Of a stretch of DNA of 64,000 nucleotides, positions 1 to 11,500 are shown piece after piece. The DNA is taken from positions 93,604,004 to 93,668,003 of the forward strand of contig NC_091015.1 of assembly GCF_041296385.1 (NCBI RefSeq), written 5' to 3'. The notes beneath the pieces were generated by a model. It was not told the origin of the DNA. It saw only the letters and a program-made list of their open reading frames with translations, and searched no databases. This stretch comes from Aphelocoma coerulescens (Eukaryota > Chordata > Aves > Passeriformes > Corvidae). Made by a program: the position numbers and the translations under genes. Every line of letters begins with the position of its first letter. Within the stretch, counting starts at the first letter, position 1.

Positions 1-469
1 TTTGTCTTCATCCCTGGACCCCTTCACCTGTGTGGCTGCAATAAATCTCTCCTGTGGAACCCCATACGAAGACCCTTCCTGCATCTTTGCTGTTGACCCA
101 TTTCCTGGAGCTATCTGTGTGTGTGTGCATGCACACGTGTGTGAGTGTGTGGTGGTCCTGCTGAGCGGCTTCGCCTTGGAGACGCTTTCAGAAGGTCGCA
201 GCTCCTCACCATCCAGCACTGCAAACCCGGAGCACAATAAGAAGTTCTAATGGGCATAAATCTAAAAGTTTCCATCCACAAAAAAAAATGCTCCTTAAAT
301 CACAGGAAATATTGAGTGCCCCAGTTTTGTTTTTTTTTTTTCTCAAGACAGCACCTAAGAATGATTTGAGGCATCTCCATGAAGGCTGAGGGCTTAAGAT
401 GTGGTGCCTATGCATTTCTCCATGGCTGAAAAGTCCGTGTGTCCAAAGGTTAACAGAGAAGACTCTTAC
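1..469 (-). other. ADCY2: ADCY2 intron 8, 3' part missing
   Basis: Sequence after the exon 8 donor. It holds a TG/CA microsatellite (about 115-153) and a T-run near 330. The first hundred bases include an AATAAA in a context reminiscent of an LTR R-U5 end, but there is too little to assign. No coding exon is visible; exon 9 would lie before position 1. Confidence 0.85.
115..153. repeat. TG/CA microsatellite
   Basis: Alternating TG with a central GCATGCACAC inversion. Confidence 0.85.
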
Positions 470-628
470 CCTGGGACTCCTCCAGCTTCCATGTGATTGG
501 CCAGGGTAACATCATGGGACCACACATCGTACTGCCACTTCTGCAGCCCGATAACACCGCAGAGCACATTCCCAGAGTGCACTCCTACACGCATGTTAAT
601 ATCAACTCCAGTCGCATCTCTCACTTTC
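470..628 (-). CDS. ADCY2: ADCY2 exon 8: C1a catalytic core, third part
   Basis: This 159-bp exon is preceded by a CCGCAG acceptor and followed by a GTAAGA donor. Its first base completes the lysine codon split by the previous intron and its last two bases start a glycine codon, so both borders are phase 2. It encodes 52 full codons from [10 protein letters not shown] through [17 protein letters not shown] and [20 protein letters not shown] to GGVP. This is the signature of class III cyclase C1 domains: the RVG-HSG-V-CGVIG strand-turn and the QYDVW-DV--AN segment, which lies at the C1/C2 interface where ATP and forskolin bind. It matches remembered human ADCY2 essentially residue for residue. 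The open frame continues past the acceptor into intron 7, but that part is not coding. A CR1 fragment begins about 90 bp upstream of the acceptor. Confidence 0.97.
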
Positions 629-3600
629 CTGCGGTTGAGAATAAAACCTCTGTCAATGTATATAATAGGCCCTTTGTTTTCTTTTAATTTACCAGTCAAA
701 TTATGTGGATGGCACACCTGTGGAAGTGCTCAAGGCCAGGCTGGATGGGGCTTAGAGCAACCCGCTCTAGTATGAGGTGTCCCTGCCCATGGCAAGGGAG
801 TTGGAACTAGATGGTCCTTCAGGCCCATTCCAATCCAAAACATTCTATCATTCTATGATTCTATGAAAGAAGCATTAACAACAGTAATAACATTTACTTC
901 TTTTTAGCATTGCCACCATTCTTTTAATGCTATGATTATATATTACCTCTCCTATTATCTTTATTTGCAGCAATTTGTAAAAATATTAATTCTCAAGTCT
1001 GTGTCTGAAGTTCCTTCTTTTATGTTCATCTGAAATTATTTGGGAGGGCTGAGATGAATAGAGGAAATGTTTTTAGTCTCAGAGTAGAACCTAAGGACTG
1101 TTTTTGTTCTACAGGCAGCTTTTGGAGGTCTGGAACTACTGTTACACACCCTTCTATCTAAAGACCCTAATGTTTCATCAGAGACCTTCTCACATCTGTC
1201 ATATCTGAGAGGAAGGATGAAAAACCCAGCACCTCAGGCTATTCCACAGGCTGGGGCTTGTACACTCTTTGGGGATATGGGCTCAGTGCCTTTCAGGCTG
1301 TGGAGAACACAGGCTCAACAGCCTTCCACATGCTTAGTGAATGCTGCACCCACTCAAACATTATGGAGCGATTGAAAGGCTGCCCTCACTGTGCAGACCA
1401 CATTTAAACCTTCGACTTTTCCAGTGACAAAGTATCTGTTCACTCCATCCCAAATCTCAGAAGGGCCTACACATAAGATAGGCATTTATCTTTGCAGAAG
1501 CAGCTCTTCTGAATCACAGGAGTGACTGAGGTCAAACAACCAGGAGGACATTTCCAGGCATATGTCATATGCGTACCCTTTGTAGAGAGTAATAAAACTA
1601 ATTCAGTTATCTATGGGCTTTTACAGCTCTAAGAAATGGGAAGATCATAACTTAACTGGATTTACTTATTTAAACCCCAATTCATGTGGACCCAAACCTA
1701 GCCAGTAATAAGGAACGTGCACATACACTTGGAGAAATTCGGGGTGTTAATGGAAGAAAAAACTACAGCATAAGGAACTCAAATGGCTCCTGTATATGAT
1801 TTGGGTGTATAGTTCTAGCAACATCTTCGATCTCAGTGATGAGAATTATCAGCTCAGTACCTTCTGAATTATTGAATTAAGGTGGCAGGTTTCTCTTTTT
1901 TTTTTTTTAAAAAGGGAACATAGAACACAACAGGCTTAATTTGATATGGTAAATCCTACATTTAAGCAGTAGTTCTCAAGTGTTTTTTTTCTGGGAAATG
2001 AAAGTAACAGGAGCATGACTGAAAGTATTTTAATTCCGTCTGTCTCTCTCAAGTGTTTATTGGTATTTCTTTTCACATTGCCATTTTACACTGCTCTTGT
2101 GTAGCTGACACACTTGAAAATGAACTGCCTGTAAATGATCTTTGTAAGCAGTTGGCAAATGCCAAACACCACTTTGCTCCGCACAAGGGATACGACAAAA
2201 GCTTAGCACTTTGGAAGAAAGTGTTTTACAAAACTGGGAAAAATGTGGAACATTTATCCTCTAGGAGGGCTTGTCAAAGGACTGCCCTTCCATATTCTGC
2301 AGAGCAGGCAGAATAAAGTCTGCTTCATAATAAGCTCTCAGGAGTTAAGCAGGGGAGCAAGCAGAATTGTACCACAACTGAATCTTTTCTTCTGTCTCAC
2401 AAATTAAAGAAACCATGGAAGACATTAAATTAGGAGTGAAACTCTGGACCAAATTAGGGTTTACTACTTCTTCTATCCTGTACTACTTGAACAATTGCTA
2501 TGACAATGCAGGCACTGAATGCATTCAAGAATGTAGGCTATCACATCCCCAGAGGACGTTTGCCTTACCTACAGAAGTATATCTGAAACTTCCCACCTTT
2601 ATTTCATTTTCTGCTCCCCCTGTGTCTCTGGTTTCCCTCAGCACAGCACAGTCTGTGTGCCCAGCCTGGATGGGCAGTCAAAATATTCATAAAGACTGTA
2701 TTTTTCCTATTGCAACATGAAATTTGAGTTTGTAAGGATTCTACATTTTTCAGAGGCATGGTTAGCTTGCAGGTAATTGTAGCAACTTTACTCCACACAG
2801 GCAAGAGTTCAGGTCATTAGGAAAGCATCTACACGCTTTACCTGAGCCTTATTCTTCTATAATTCTCAACTAAGGTATGTAAGACTTACCTAGCCCTGTC
2901 TTACACACTTTAACACATTGAGTGAGCCTTAGGCATTTAGTCCCCTGCAAACTGCCACCTTTAACAGCATAGTTTCCTTTTGGATCAGACCTGCAGGAAT
3001 GAAATCATACCTAAAAGAACTCTTTTATTTTGTATCTAACATTCAAAATGGTGTAACCATCTTATATCCAACAGTTTCTTTCACTTTCCTCTGAAATTGA
3101 GTTTGTTTCATGCTACCAAATCAAAGGAAGTCTTTGAGAACGTGTGACTGAGAAACATGCAAATAAGGAAGTCACCAGGCAGACAAGGGGGTAGACTTTG
3201 AGCTGAGTGGAAACATCACATATATTTACACAAATATATTTTGCCTTAACAGATAAGCTCTGGCCTTAAAGCACCCAGTTAAGGTGGCCAGCTCTCAACA
3301 TCACAAGCAGCACTGGCATTTATGCCTTGATAAAGTGAGCATCCCACTCCTGGGCAAGCAGGCTGCAGACTATAAGAAACATGGGATTTGTTCCAACATG
3401 GAACAGAGAAGCAAAGCAATTAATCAATGGGACTACAATCCATGTTTAAATGGAACAATCCATAGCATAGTGAAGCTGAATTGCTCAAAATGGAGCTACA
3501 CATCATTAAGTAAGAAGACTGAACAAGACTTTGTAGTACAGATCACCTGGCAATTTGGCAGAATTCCTCCTTTTTTGCTTCCAGGAGAACTGGAACTGAA

Positions 3601-5431
3601 ACCATATTCCGGTGGTAAAATCTCTATAGAACTACCAATATAAACAGCAAACCACTCTATTTCAGTAGCTTACAGACTGAGGGGGCAGTTTGCACCTCAG
3701 TGACTGAATAGAACAATAATTTCTATCTGAAAAAAGGTATTTCAGATAGAGCAAGTCAAATATATTGAGTGACACACTTCCAATTGCAAGAGTATTACTA
3801 CTTCTCATTTTACAGGGCACAGAAATATGTCAGGAGATGCTTCCATATAAAGATGCAGCAATCACACAACAAAATATGGAGCTGATTAATAATCAGCAGT
3901 TTTCATTCACCTGCAGGCTGCGACACTTGGTAAAATACTTTGAAAGGCTTTGAAAACACAGGGTACAGATTCCTCCCTTCTTCTGTAAACAGGCTGTGGT
4001 AATCAGGCATCTGTCTATGGGAGCATTGTGGTTTCTGACTACAGTAATAAAATCAGATCAGAATATGCTTTACAACTAACATGTAATTTTCTAGTCTATA
4101 AAGCTGCTCTTACCAAGAACCTGATCGTACAGCATTAACAATGAATATACTTGATAGCAGCTTGAGCAGAAAGTTATTGCAGAGAAAATTGAAAGTTCTG
4201 AAGTGTGAGGAACTGACAGATTGCTCTCTGAGCTCAAGTAAAACATTGCATTATGATGTGTGATATACTTTGGTTCTTTGTGAAGGGCACTTTATGGCTC
4301 AAGCTTAGTGTTGTTTTTCCACCACTCTGTAACCTCCTATACTTTTTTCTCTAAGTAACAAAGAACAGGTTGATCAGAAACTCCATGCAAATACTTTTAA
4401 CTCACATTTCTCACACAGCACACAGATGTTTTGAAATGTAAACCAGAAAGCTCTCATTTTCACTCAAAGGCTGGGGAAAAAATCCCAACATTTTTAAGCC
4501 AACCAAACCAAGCAGCCCCCAAGGGGGCCAGAACTTTGGGACTAACACCCTTTTACCAGCTGCTCTACAGAAGGGATGGTAGCTTTAGTTCCTAGTATGC
4601 TAGAGAAGCAAATGGTTTAATTGTGATACTGTTCAAGTGTATCTAAGTGAAAAAGAGAAACATCCAGTGAAAGCAACTAAAATGCAACCAAATCTGTAGA
4701 CTGTAATGCTTGGCAAGGAGAAGTACTCCAAGTACCATTTAAAAAATAGATTTCCTTGGACACTGTGTAAGGTACAACCATAGGTGGATGAAGAAACAAT
4801 GTTTCAGAGAATGCAGCAACCTGATTCCTGTACTGAGATCAGCTTTACAAAAGATTGCTAAAGCAAGGAGATCAAAATACTAGTTTCCAAAAATACTATC
4901 CCTCTTCCATGAACACATAAAAGGGAAAAGAACCAAATTTGCTTTAATCAACTTACCCATACAGTAATTAGCCTGGATTGAATCAGAAGACCAGATAACT
5001 AAAAGCCAAAACCCTCTTGTGACTACAATTACGCATGTATGAGGGTAGCATCTAAGGATTAGAAGAATAATTTTGTATGGCTACTTCATTAATCATTAAC
5101 ACAGTTCAACACAACTATTCATTTCATGATGATGTGCACACCAGACATACACCTCACAAGGATGGGCCAATTCCTTACTTTGCTACATGGCCAGTGGTTA
5201 ATGTGACCTAGACAAAAACATAAAAATTGGAACTTACACTTACAGAAGAGCACACCAAGTTTTAAAATCAAAGTTCAGCTGGTTAGGAAAAAACAAATCA
5301 CACAGAGGACTCCCAAATATCCAGACCTCCATATGATACATATTTTTGCCAAGTGTAGCTTACCTAGATATACTATAATTTTAGTGAAAGGAAACTGGGA
5401 TTTAAGGTTTTTTTTAAAGTGTGATACTTAC
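629..5431 (-). other. ADCY2: ADCY2 intron 7
   Basis: A 4.8 kb intron, phase 2, of ordinary A+T-rich sequence. It contains one clear CR1 3' fragment near the exon 8 end. The few open frames (for example about 2053-2316 and 3284-3643) have no recognisable domain and lie in anonymous sequence. Nothing else is assigned. Confidence 0.85.
720..866 (+). repeat. CR1 LINE 3' end fragment
   Basis: The segment begins TGGAAGTGCTCAAGGCCAGG and continues with GGATGGGGCTTAGAGCAACC. It ends in the CR1-specific tail with ATTCTATCATTCTATGATTC, in plus orientation. CR1 is the dominant non-LTR retrotransposon of birds. It is 5' truncated, as is usual, and lies antisense to ADCY2 just inside intron 7. Confidence 0.9.
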
Positions 5432-5559
5432 TTAATGGCTTCACACATGTCCAGTCCCATTTTCACACAATTCTTGGCATGATTTTGAAGAGATATAGGT
5501 AGTCCAGAAACACAGTAATAGCAGTCACCTAAGATTTTAATTCTCATACATTCATTTTC
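5432..5559 (-). CDS. ADCY2: ADCY2 exon 7: C1a metal-binding loop
   Basis: This 128-bp exon has a CCTCCAG acceptor and an AA/GTAAGT donor and starts in phase 0. It encodes 42 codons plus two bases, beginning [20 protein letters not shown] and ending [10 protein letters not shown]. The aspartate in ILGDCYYC is the second of the two C1a aspartates that coordinate catalytic magnesium in mammalian adenylate cyclases; the first is in exon 6. Compared with remembered human ADCY2 there is Glu for Asp at the third residue and Gln where mammals have Pro in the SLPNHA stretch. Both lie outside the metal site. The split lysine codon joins in frame with exon 8, which confirms the splice choice. Confidence 0.97.
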
Positions 5560-6611
5560 CTGGAGGAAAAAAGCAAGGTGAGATGGTCACTTTTAACTTG
5601 AAGTACATAAATGACGGGTTGCTGTTACAAAGACTGACTTAAATGATAAAAGCAAAGTCATTCTACTTAAGCTTGTTTCAGTAGAGGAGAGCTTGCTACA
5701 AAGAAATGCTGGGAGAGTTTTGTATGGTTGATCCCTCCACCCGTTATGGCCTTTAATGGGCAAAAGCAGAAGTAATTTCACTGCAAAACACATATGTGCA
5801 GCATTGTTCACACCTGAGAATAAAGAACTGAATGAACTTATCATGTCCTCAATCTAAATAAAGCCTTTTTGCTTGAAATATGAAATCAAAAGATGTAGTT
5901 TTCCACATTTACATCTCTGAAAATGTACTATGGAATGCTTCCAGAAGCTAGCAATCATAATAGTATTTCTATATTTTATACTCTAAGGCCATGTAAAGAT
6001 TTTTGTTTTTTAAAAACCAATACTGGACAATAGTTTTTGAACTAATAAAAACACAGAAAACTTTTATCTGTTCTGAGGTTTCTGATTTCACCTTCACACA
6101 TGAAGTTTGGTTTAATTTTTATAAAACTAACACCTAAATAAGCAGAAGAAAAGTTTCTGATTGTATTTGATTCTTTTCTTGAGTAACCAAGAGGCTGTGG
6201 TTAGTAATTAAAATTGGTTTGATCATTATTGTCTCTCTTCTCCTTCAGTCTCATAAATGCTTTTTCTGAGATCAGAAAACTGACTAACACTTTTCTATCT
6301 TGAGTTTCTTAATCCTTGTTATTGCAAAAAATCTGTTTAAAGAACTGTTCATCTGCCATTAAGCTTTATTGGACTCCATGAGCTGTCTCTATTGGTCCTA
6401 TTAGAGAGCTATCTTGGGTTTCCCAGACTGTCACACTGGCAGAAATGCACTGCTGCACTCAGACCAGAGCCAGATCTTTTTCTTCACACGTTTCAAATCC
6501 AATCTTCCTGCCAAAGTCTCAGAAATGCTGCACAAAGGCCCCAAGAAGAAAAAACTATTTTAAAGTTGACTCCCTTTTTCAAACTAACAGTAGCAGCCCA
6601 TAGCCACCCAC
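5560..6611 (-). other. ADCY2: ADCY2 intron 6
   Basis: A 1.05 kb phase 0 intron. It has a pyrimidine-rich stretch before the exon 7 acceptor and no repeat or RNA gene that I can recognise. Confidence 0.85.
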
Positions 6612-6723
6612 CTTGGCAATCTGATCAAACTTGCCAAACAGCTCGTTTAACATGTGCACCAGCTCCCCGGGCGAGCAGTCACTGGCCAGGCGAGTGAAGC
6701 CCACGATATCAGCGTACAAGATG
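6612..6723 (-). CDS. ADCY2: ADCY2 exon 6: start of C1a, first metal aspartate
   Basis: This 112-bp exon has a TATTGCAG acceptor and an AAG/GTGGGT donor. Its first base completes a serine codon shared with exon 5, followed by 37 codons that run [20 protein letters not shown], then [17 protein letters not shown]. The aspartate of YADIVGFT is the first catalytic metal ligand of class III cyclases. The following helix [20 protein letters not shown] is the conserved alpha1 region of C1. It ends in phase 0, as exon 7 begins. The sequence is identical to human ADCY2 as remembered, and its G+C content is higher than the flanking introns, as expected for a constrained exon. Confidence 0.97.
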
Positions 6724-7769
6724 CTGCAATAGAAACGAACAGAATCGTGGTCACAGCTTCCTTATGCAGGACTCTGATCCATCAGTCAACAGCAAAACCT
6801 GAAAGTAAGCATTCTGGACTTCACAAGGGTAGGTCCATACCCAAATCAGCCACCTAAATGTAGAGCAATAAATATGACTACATTTATAGGGAAACCTATA
6901 TTTACTTTTATGGGTGTTGGGGTTATAGGCAATATATACCTATATTTATAAGTATTAACTTCTCAGTTTACATGCCGTTATAGGCATACCTACATTTATA
7001 GGTGTTTATAAACATTCTATACCTGAATTTGTTACGGTATTAAAAAAATAGAAATATTTTTGCAAGTCACAAATCAGCAAAATAATGGCAATATAATAGT
7101 TTCAAAGAGTGTTTGTGCTCACAAGAGAACATGAGTTTCTTCAAAAGTACTGCAATACTTTTAGTAAAGCGGTTTCTAAGAATATCATTCAAACTAACTT
7201 GTCTCATCAAAAAAAACCTAAACAAACGACTAATCAAAACAGGAAAAAAAAATACTTGTAAAGAAGAAAGAATGTTTAAAATAAAAGGTGATCTATTTTT
7301 CCAGCTACTAGAAAATTTTAATTAATAAATAATTACAGCTGTCAGCAGAATATTTTATCCCAGGTACTTTGTAAAATACATATGTGATGCAGCTGCCTCT
7401 GTTTACATGATATAAATCCTGAGAAATTGTTCCAGTTAAGAAAATTGCAAAATCAGAATCATACCACTGACATTAATTACAATTTGACTAGTATACATGG
7501 AAGCAGGATTTGGTACTTCAACACAAAAAATGAAGATGCTATGAAAAAAAGCCTATTGTGTGGCTTTTTCTCAACAACTCCTTTGTATCATCACCTTTGG
7601 GGCTCTTCTGGAATGTAGCATTGTCAGCATTTGATCAAATTAAGGGATGCTACATATTAAATTAATGAAAAGCATACTAAAAACATTATTTTCTTAATTT
7701 CTCCCTTAACACTTTCTTTCAATTTTTTTTGTCTGAATGCTGTTGATACATTTTATTACAGTACAATAC
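6724..7769 (-). other. ADCY2: ADCY2 intron 5
   Basis: A 1.05 kb phase 2 intron, very A+T-rich. Its only structure is a diverged repeat cluster at about 6876-7005. The rest is unassigned. Confidence 0.85.
6876..7005. repeat. Diverged repeat cluster around TACATTTATAGG
   Basis: Several partly palindromic copies of CCTA(C/T)ATTTATAGG-like sequence occur, with GTTATAGGCA starting two of them at about 6922 and 6978. Confidence 0.6.
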
Positions 7770-7918
7770 CTTACATTGGTGTGCCTTTTGACATACAAAT
7801 TGTGGAAGTTATTGGTGTTTTCCAGCTGGCCTGCCTTCGGACCTTGTAACCTCTGAATGATCTCTGCTTTCATTTCCATGGCAATGTGAGCAGGCAGTAA
7901 AGAAAGTAGAAGACGCTC
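7770..7918 (-). CDS. ADCY2: ADCY2 exon 5: linker helix into C1a
   Basis: This 149-bp exon starts in phase 0 after an AAATTTTAG acceptor and ends in phase 2 before a GTATTG donor, a slightly weak donor that is nevertheless forced by the reading frame (valine then a split serine codon). It encodes 49 codons starting ERLLLSLLPAHIAMEMKAEI and ending FHNLYVKRHTNV. In the family this region is the end of the helical linker after membrane domain 1 and the first beta strand leading into C1a. The ERLLLSLLPAHIA block is shared by most membrane adenylate cyclases. The insert GPKAGQLENTNN identifies type 2; human has Met where this bird has Leu, as remembered. Confidence 0.96.
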
Positions 7919-8537
7919 CTAAAATTTAAAATGAAATGTCCACAGTTTCTTTATGGAGAATAAAGTTAGTATGGCATCAATACTGTGCAAGGCACACACT
8001 CTTGTCAATACTACAGAACATTTTGAGGAGGCTTGCACTGAGGCCTGGTATGAACTCCAAAGTCAATCAGTTCCTTGAAGAGTGTGACAGAGATAAACAT
8101 ACATTTCCAAGTACTCCCTGCCTTCTTCAAGGTTTTGTGTATATTAGAAAAAGGTTAAGCCAAGCTTAACATTTGATGAAGTTATGTACAGGAATCTATT
8201 CAATATCCGAGTAGGATGCAGCAAATGAAACGAGTTGTAAGGCCAGCCCAGAGAACTTTCTGGGAAATGCTGTCTGATTCAGGCAAGAGTAAGATACATC
8301 TTTTTTTTTTTTTTATGTATTTAAATGCTCTACCATAATTTTAGAAGTTAGACTGAAATTAAAAGATAAAATACAGACACAGAACATACTGAAACTGTTG
8401 AACTTTTGCAAAGCATTTTGATAGGTACTCTCCCCTTCAATATGGCATTTGACAAAATGTTGTTTGTTTTTTTTTTTTAATTAACCTAAAAGCATATTGA
8501 ATATTAAAAAACTCCAAACCCTAGATATTTTTCCTCA

Positions 8538-8587
8538 TCATTTGGTATTAGGGTCTTCCTCTTCATTTGATATTATGGTCTTCCTCT
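8538..8587. repeat. 25-bp tandem duplication
   Basis: Two adjacent 25-bp copies beginning TCATTTG and ending GGTCTTCCTCT differ at two positions. Confidence 0.9.
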
Positions 8588-11500
8588 TGTAAAGCTCTCT
8601 GACACTTTCATTTTGCCCATTTTACCTGTGACAGCTTTGCACTGAGTTCCTACTTCTCTGGAAAACAGAACAAGAACTCTGCAAAAAAAAGTCCTTCTTG
8701 CTTTATCATACTCCATCTTGAAACTGAGAAAGGATTTCCTGTTTTCTCATAGGCAGACAGGAGAGACTCCTGGCTAACAATAAAAACCAGAAGCCTGAAC
8801 CAGTGAGGAGGGGGGAGGCATCTGAAAACGCCCTTGACAGAGCCAGAGAGAGAAAGAGCTACACCAGAAAACATGATGACCCCAAAATGTGCATGATCCT
8901 CAAGTGTTACTCAGAATAACGCATTTTCTTTGATTCACAAGAGTATTTTTGCAGACTTTGCAGTTTTGTTCACGAAGGTACCAGAAGAAGTGTAGCCATT
9001 AATCCAATCCTCTCCCTGGGATAATTATTCCTGTTCAGGTCTGATGACCTTGAGTAGAGCATGGCAATAACAGGGCTATAGACTCTTCTAATATTTGCAG
9101 CTACCTTGGCTATCTATCTCTGTCAAGTATAACGAAAAATTCACATTCCTCATAGCATTTGTGCACTTGCAAGCATAGCATTCAATTACATGAGGCCCTG
9201 TGAAACTGATCTTGCACATACTTGGCAAAAAATCTTCTATTTCAGTGAATCAAGACAGAATCTTGCTTTGCTGCTAATTAATATTGAACTAATAATGTAT
9301 TTCTTAAATGCAATATTAATTTAGTATGTTTAGGCACTTGAGCAGGTTCACATCCAAGAGACCGATGTATTTTCACTGGTTATGTTCAATGGCAATGTTT
9401 CACTTCCACTGCTCCTTGGTGGAGGTATTTTGCTAACTTGTAAATAATATCTGCACAACTAATTGATTTTTTTCATAACAAAATCCTACTCTTCCAAGTT
9501 GCTCTTTATCTAACAGTACAGGATTGCTCAGACTTGTTAATAACTATAATTACATAGTTAATGAAGAGGTGAGTGCTTTTAGCTACAGTTTTACATCACC
9601 ATACTCCTTTTGTACCATGGATAGTAAATGCAAGCTGGCTCACTATCTTCCTGTGACTGTTACGATTCCAGACACACAGTGATGCAGGCACTCAACGTCC
9701 AGGTTACTGCTTACATTTTTGAAACTCAGAGAGGCTGGAAAAAGGTCATAAAGCAACAAATGTTTCAAGGAAGCAAGCAAAAAAAAAAAAACCAAGAGAA
9801 AAGGTTTTCATGGAAAGCAGCATGAAGTCAACTACAAGCTAAAGAATCGTATGAGGCAAAGGAAAAAAAGAATGCCCTCAGTTTGTAGGGGACATCAGGA
9901 GAGATGGAATATTCCCCCTTCTTTTTCTCTTCAGGCCATCCCACTATTCCATTCTGCTTAAATAGCCTGGTGAATTTATCCCTCCAAAGAATGTTTTCTT
10001 TCCTCCATTTCCACCGTACTAAAGAGAAGGTTGCAACCAGAGGCTGCTGTAGGGAAATGCAATTGGTGAAGCACATTGTAGAACAACTTGCCATGCCCAG
10101 CTGCACATACAGCCTTCAGACACCCTGCAAGCATTCACACTTCAATCCTGAAGTTATCCCTTGTGTGATAGATGATGTGGACTGTTAGTTTTCATTTCTT
10201 TCACTAAAAGACAGTTGTGAAAGAAGGTGAATCTCAGCTACTTCTGAACACTGTGGCTGGGCTGGTCAGCTAAAGATCCTAAGAAATGCAAAGCACATAA
10301 GAACACCTCCTTCTTCCTTTTTTGTCATTGCTGTTGGCTCAAAAGAGCAGAGTGGAAGGATCAAAACCACTTACTGATCAGCTTGTGGTGCCTGATGTTA
10401 TGCATTGAAATTCCTGCAGACTGGAACAATGCAAGGAACACCACAAATCAAGAGTGCTGCTTATGCTGGCTTTATATTTGGTAATATATTCCATTCTGTA
10501 CTGTTCTCTCAAAAAGACAGAAAATCTACCCATCAAAAACTAGGTGAACTGAGATACAAGAATCTGACTTTTAGACAAAAATCTTCTTTATCTGTAGTAA
10601 CTAGAGAAGCCACTCTCAGAGCTACAGTCTGTAAGAAAAAGCTGAAGTAATTCTGAATGCAGGTCAAGAGGTACTATTTGAAAGACTTCAGACTGAAAAT
10701 AAGAATACTTGCTTCGGGTGAAAGAGAAACTTCTGCACTATGACAATAGTGAAAATCTCTTCACAAATGTCCTTCCCTAGAATATTAACAACATGACCTT
10801 AGCAGCTTATACAGGGGATTTACACATACAAGACTGTTTCCTGACTGTTCATGTTCCCTGGACTATGCTTTCCTCTCAACCATTCAAGTCACTTCTAGCT
10901 GATACCTCTCAAGTCCTAGACCTAAAAGATGGAGCCCACGATCTATACTGAATACAACATTAAAGTCCCTTTCAATACTATAGGGTTAAATACTCCTCTC
11001 TTCTCCACCTGGACCTCACTAGGAGGATAGCAAGTAGACATCCTCCCTGGGTTTTCTTGCTGAAGTTTTTCTGTGGTATTTATCAAACTGTTATTTGAGT
11101 TCCTGTTCACTCCTGTTCCTGTCTCTCACATCCAAGTCGATTTCTTTGTCAGAATTTTCCCTGAATCATACAGATTATTTCAGCAGTGATTCTGAGTTAC
11201 ACACTACTCCTCTAAGCTGTATAAACTCCAGTAGCTGACTTAGCTAGAGTAAGTTAGCATAGCTCAGTTAAAGAACATAGCACTGTGTTGTTTTCGGCAA
11301 GGTGGCAATTGCGCTTGAGTATCTTGCACAGTATCATGCTGTTGTTATGCAGCAAACAAGCAAAATATCCAAATACTAGGTACAGGACGTTTTCTAAAGT
11401 GCATGTTTCACAAATCAACCTCTTCTTGGCCTGAGGCAATAATGCTTTATTTATTTGCTCATTCCTGTTTTATTATGTAAACTACCAACACTGATTCACT

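Noticed and set aside
2..250. 82-codon open frame at the start of the window
   Set aside because: It begins at a TTG, crosses a TG microsatellite that codes for Val/Cys/His runs, and has no domain. The AATAAA near position 50 hinted at an LTR end, but too little is present to support this.
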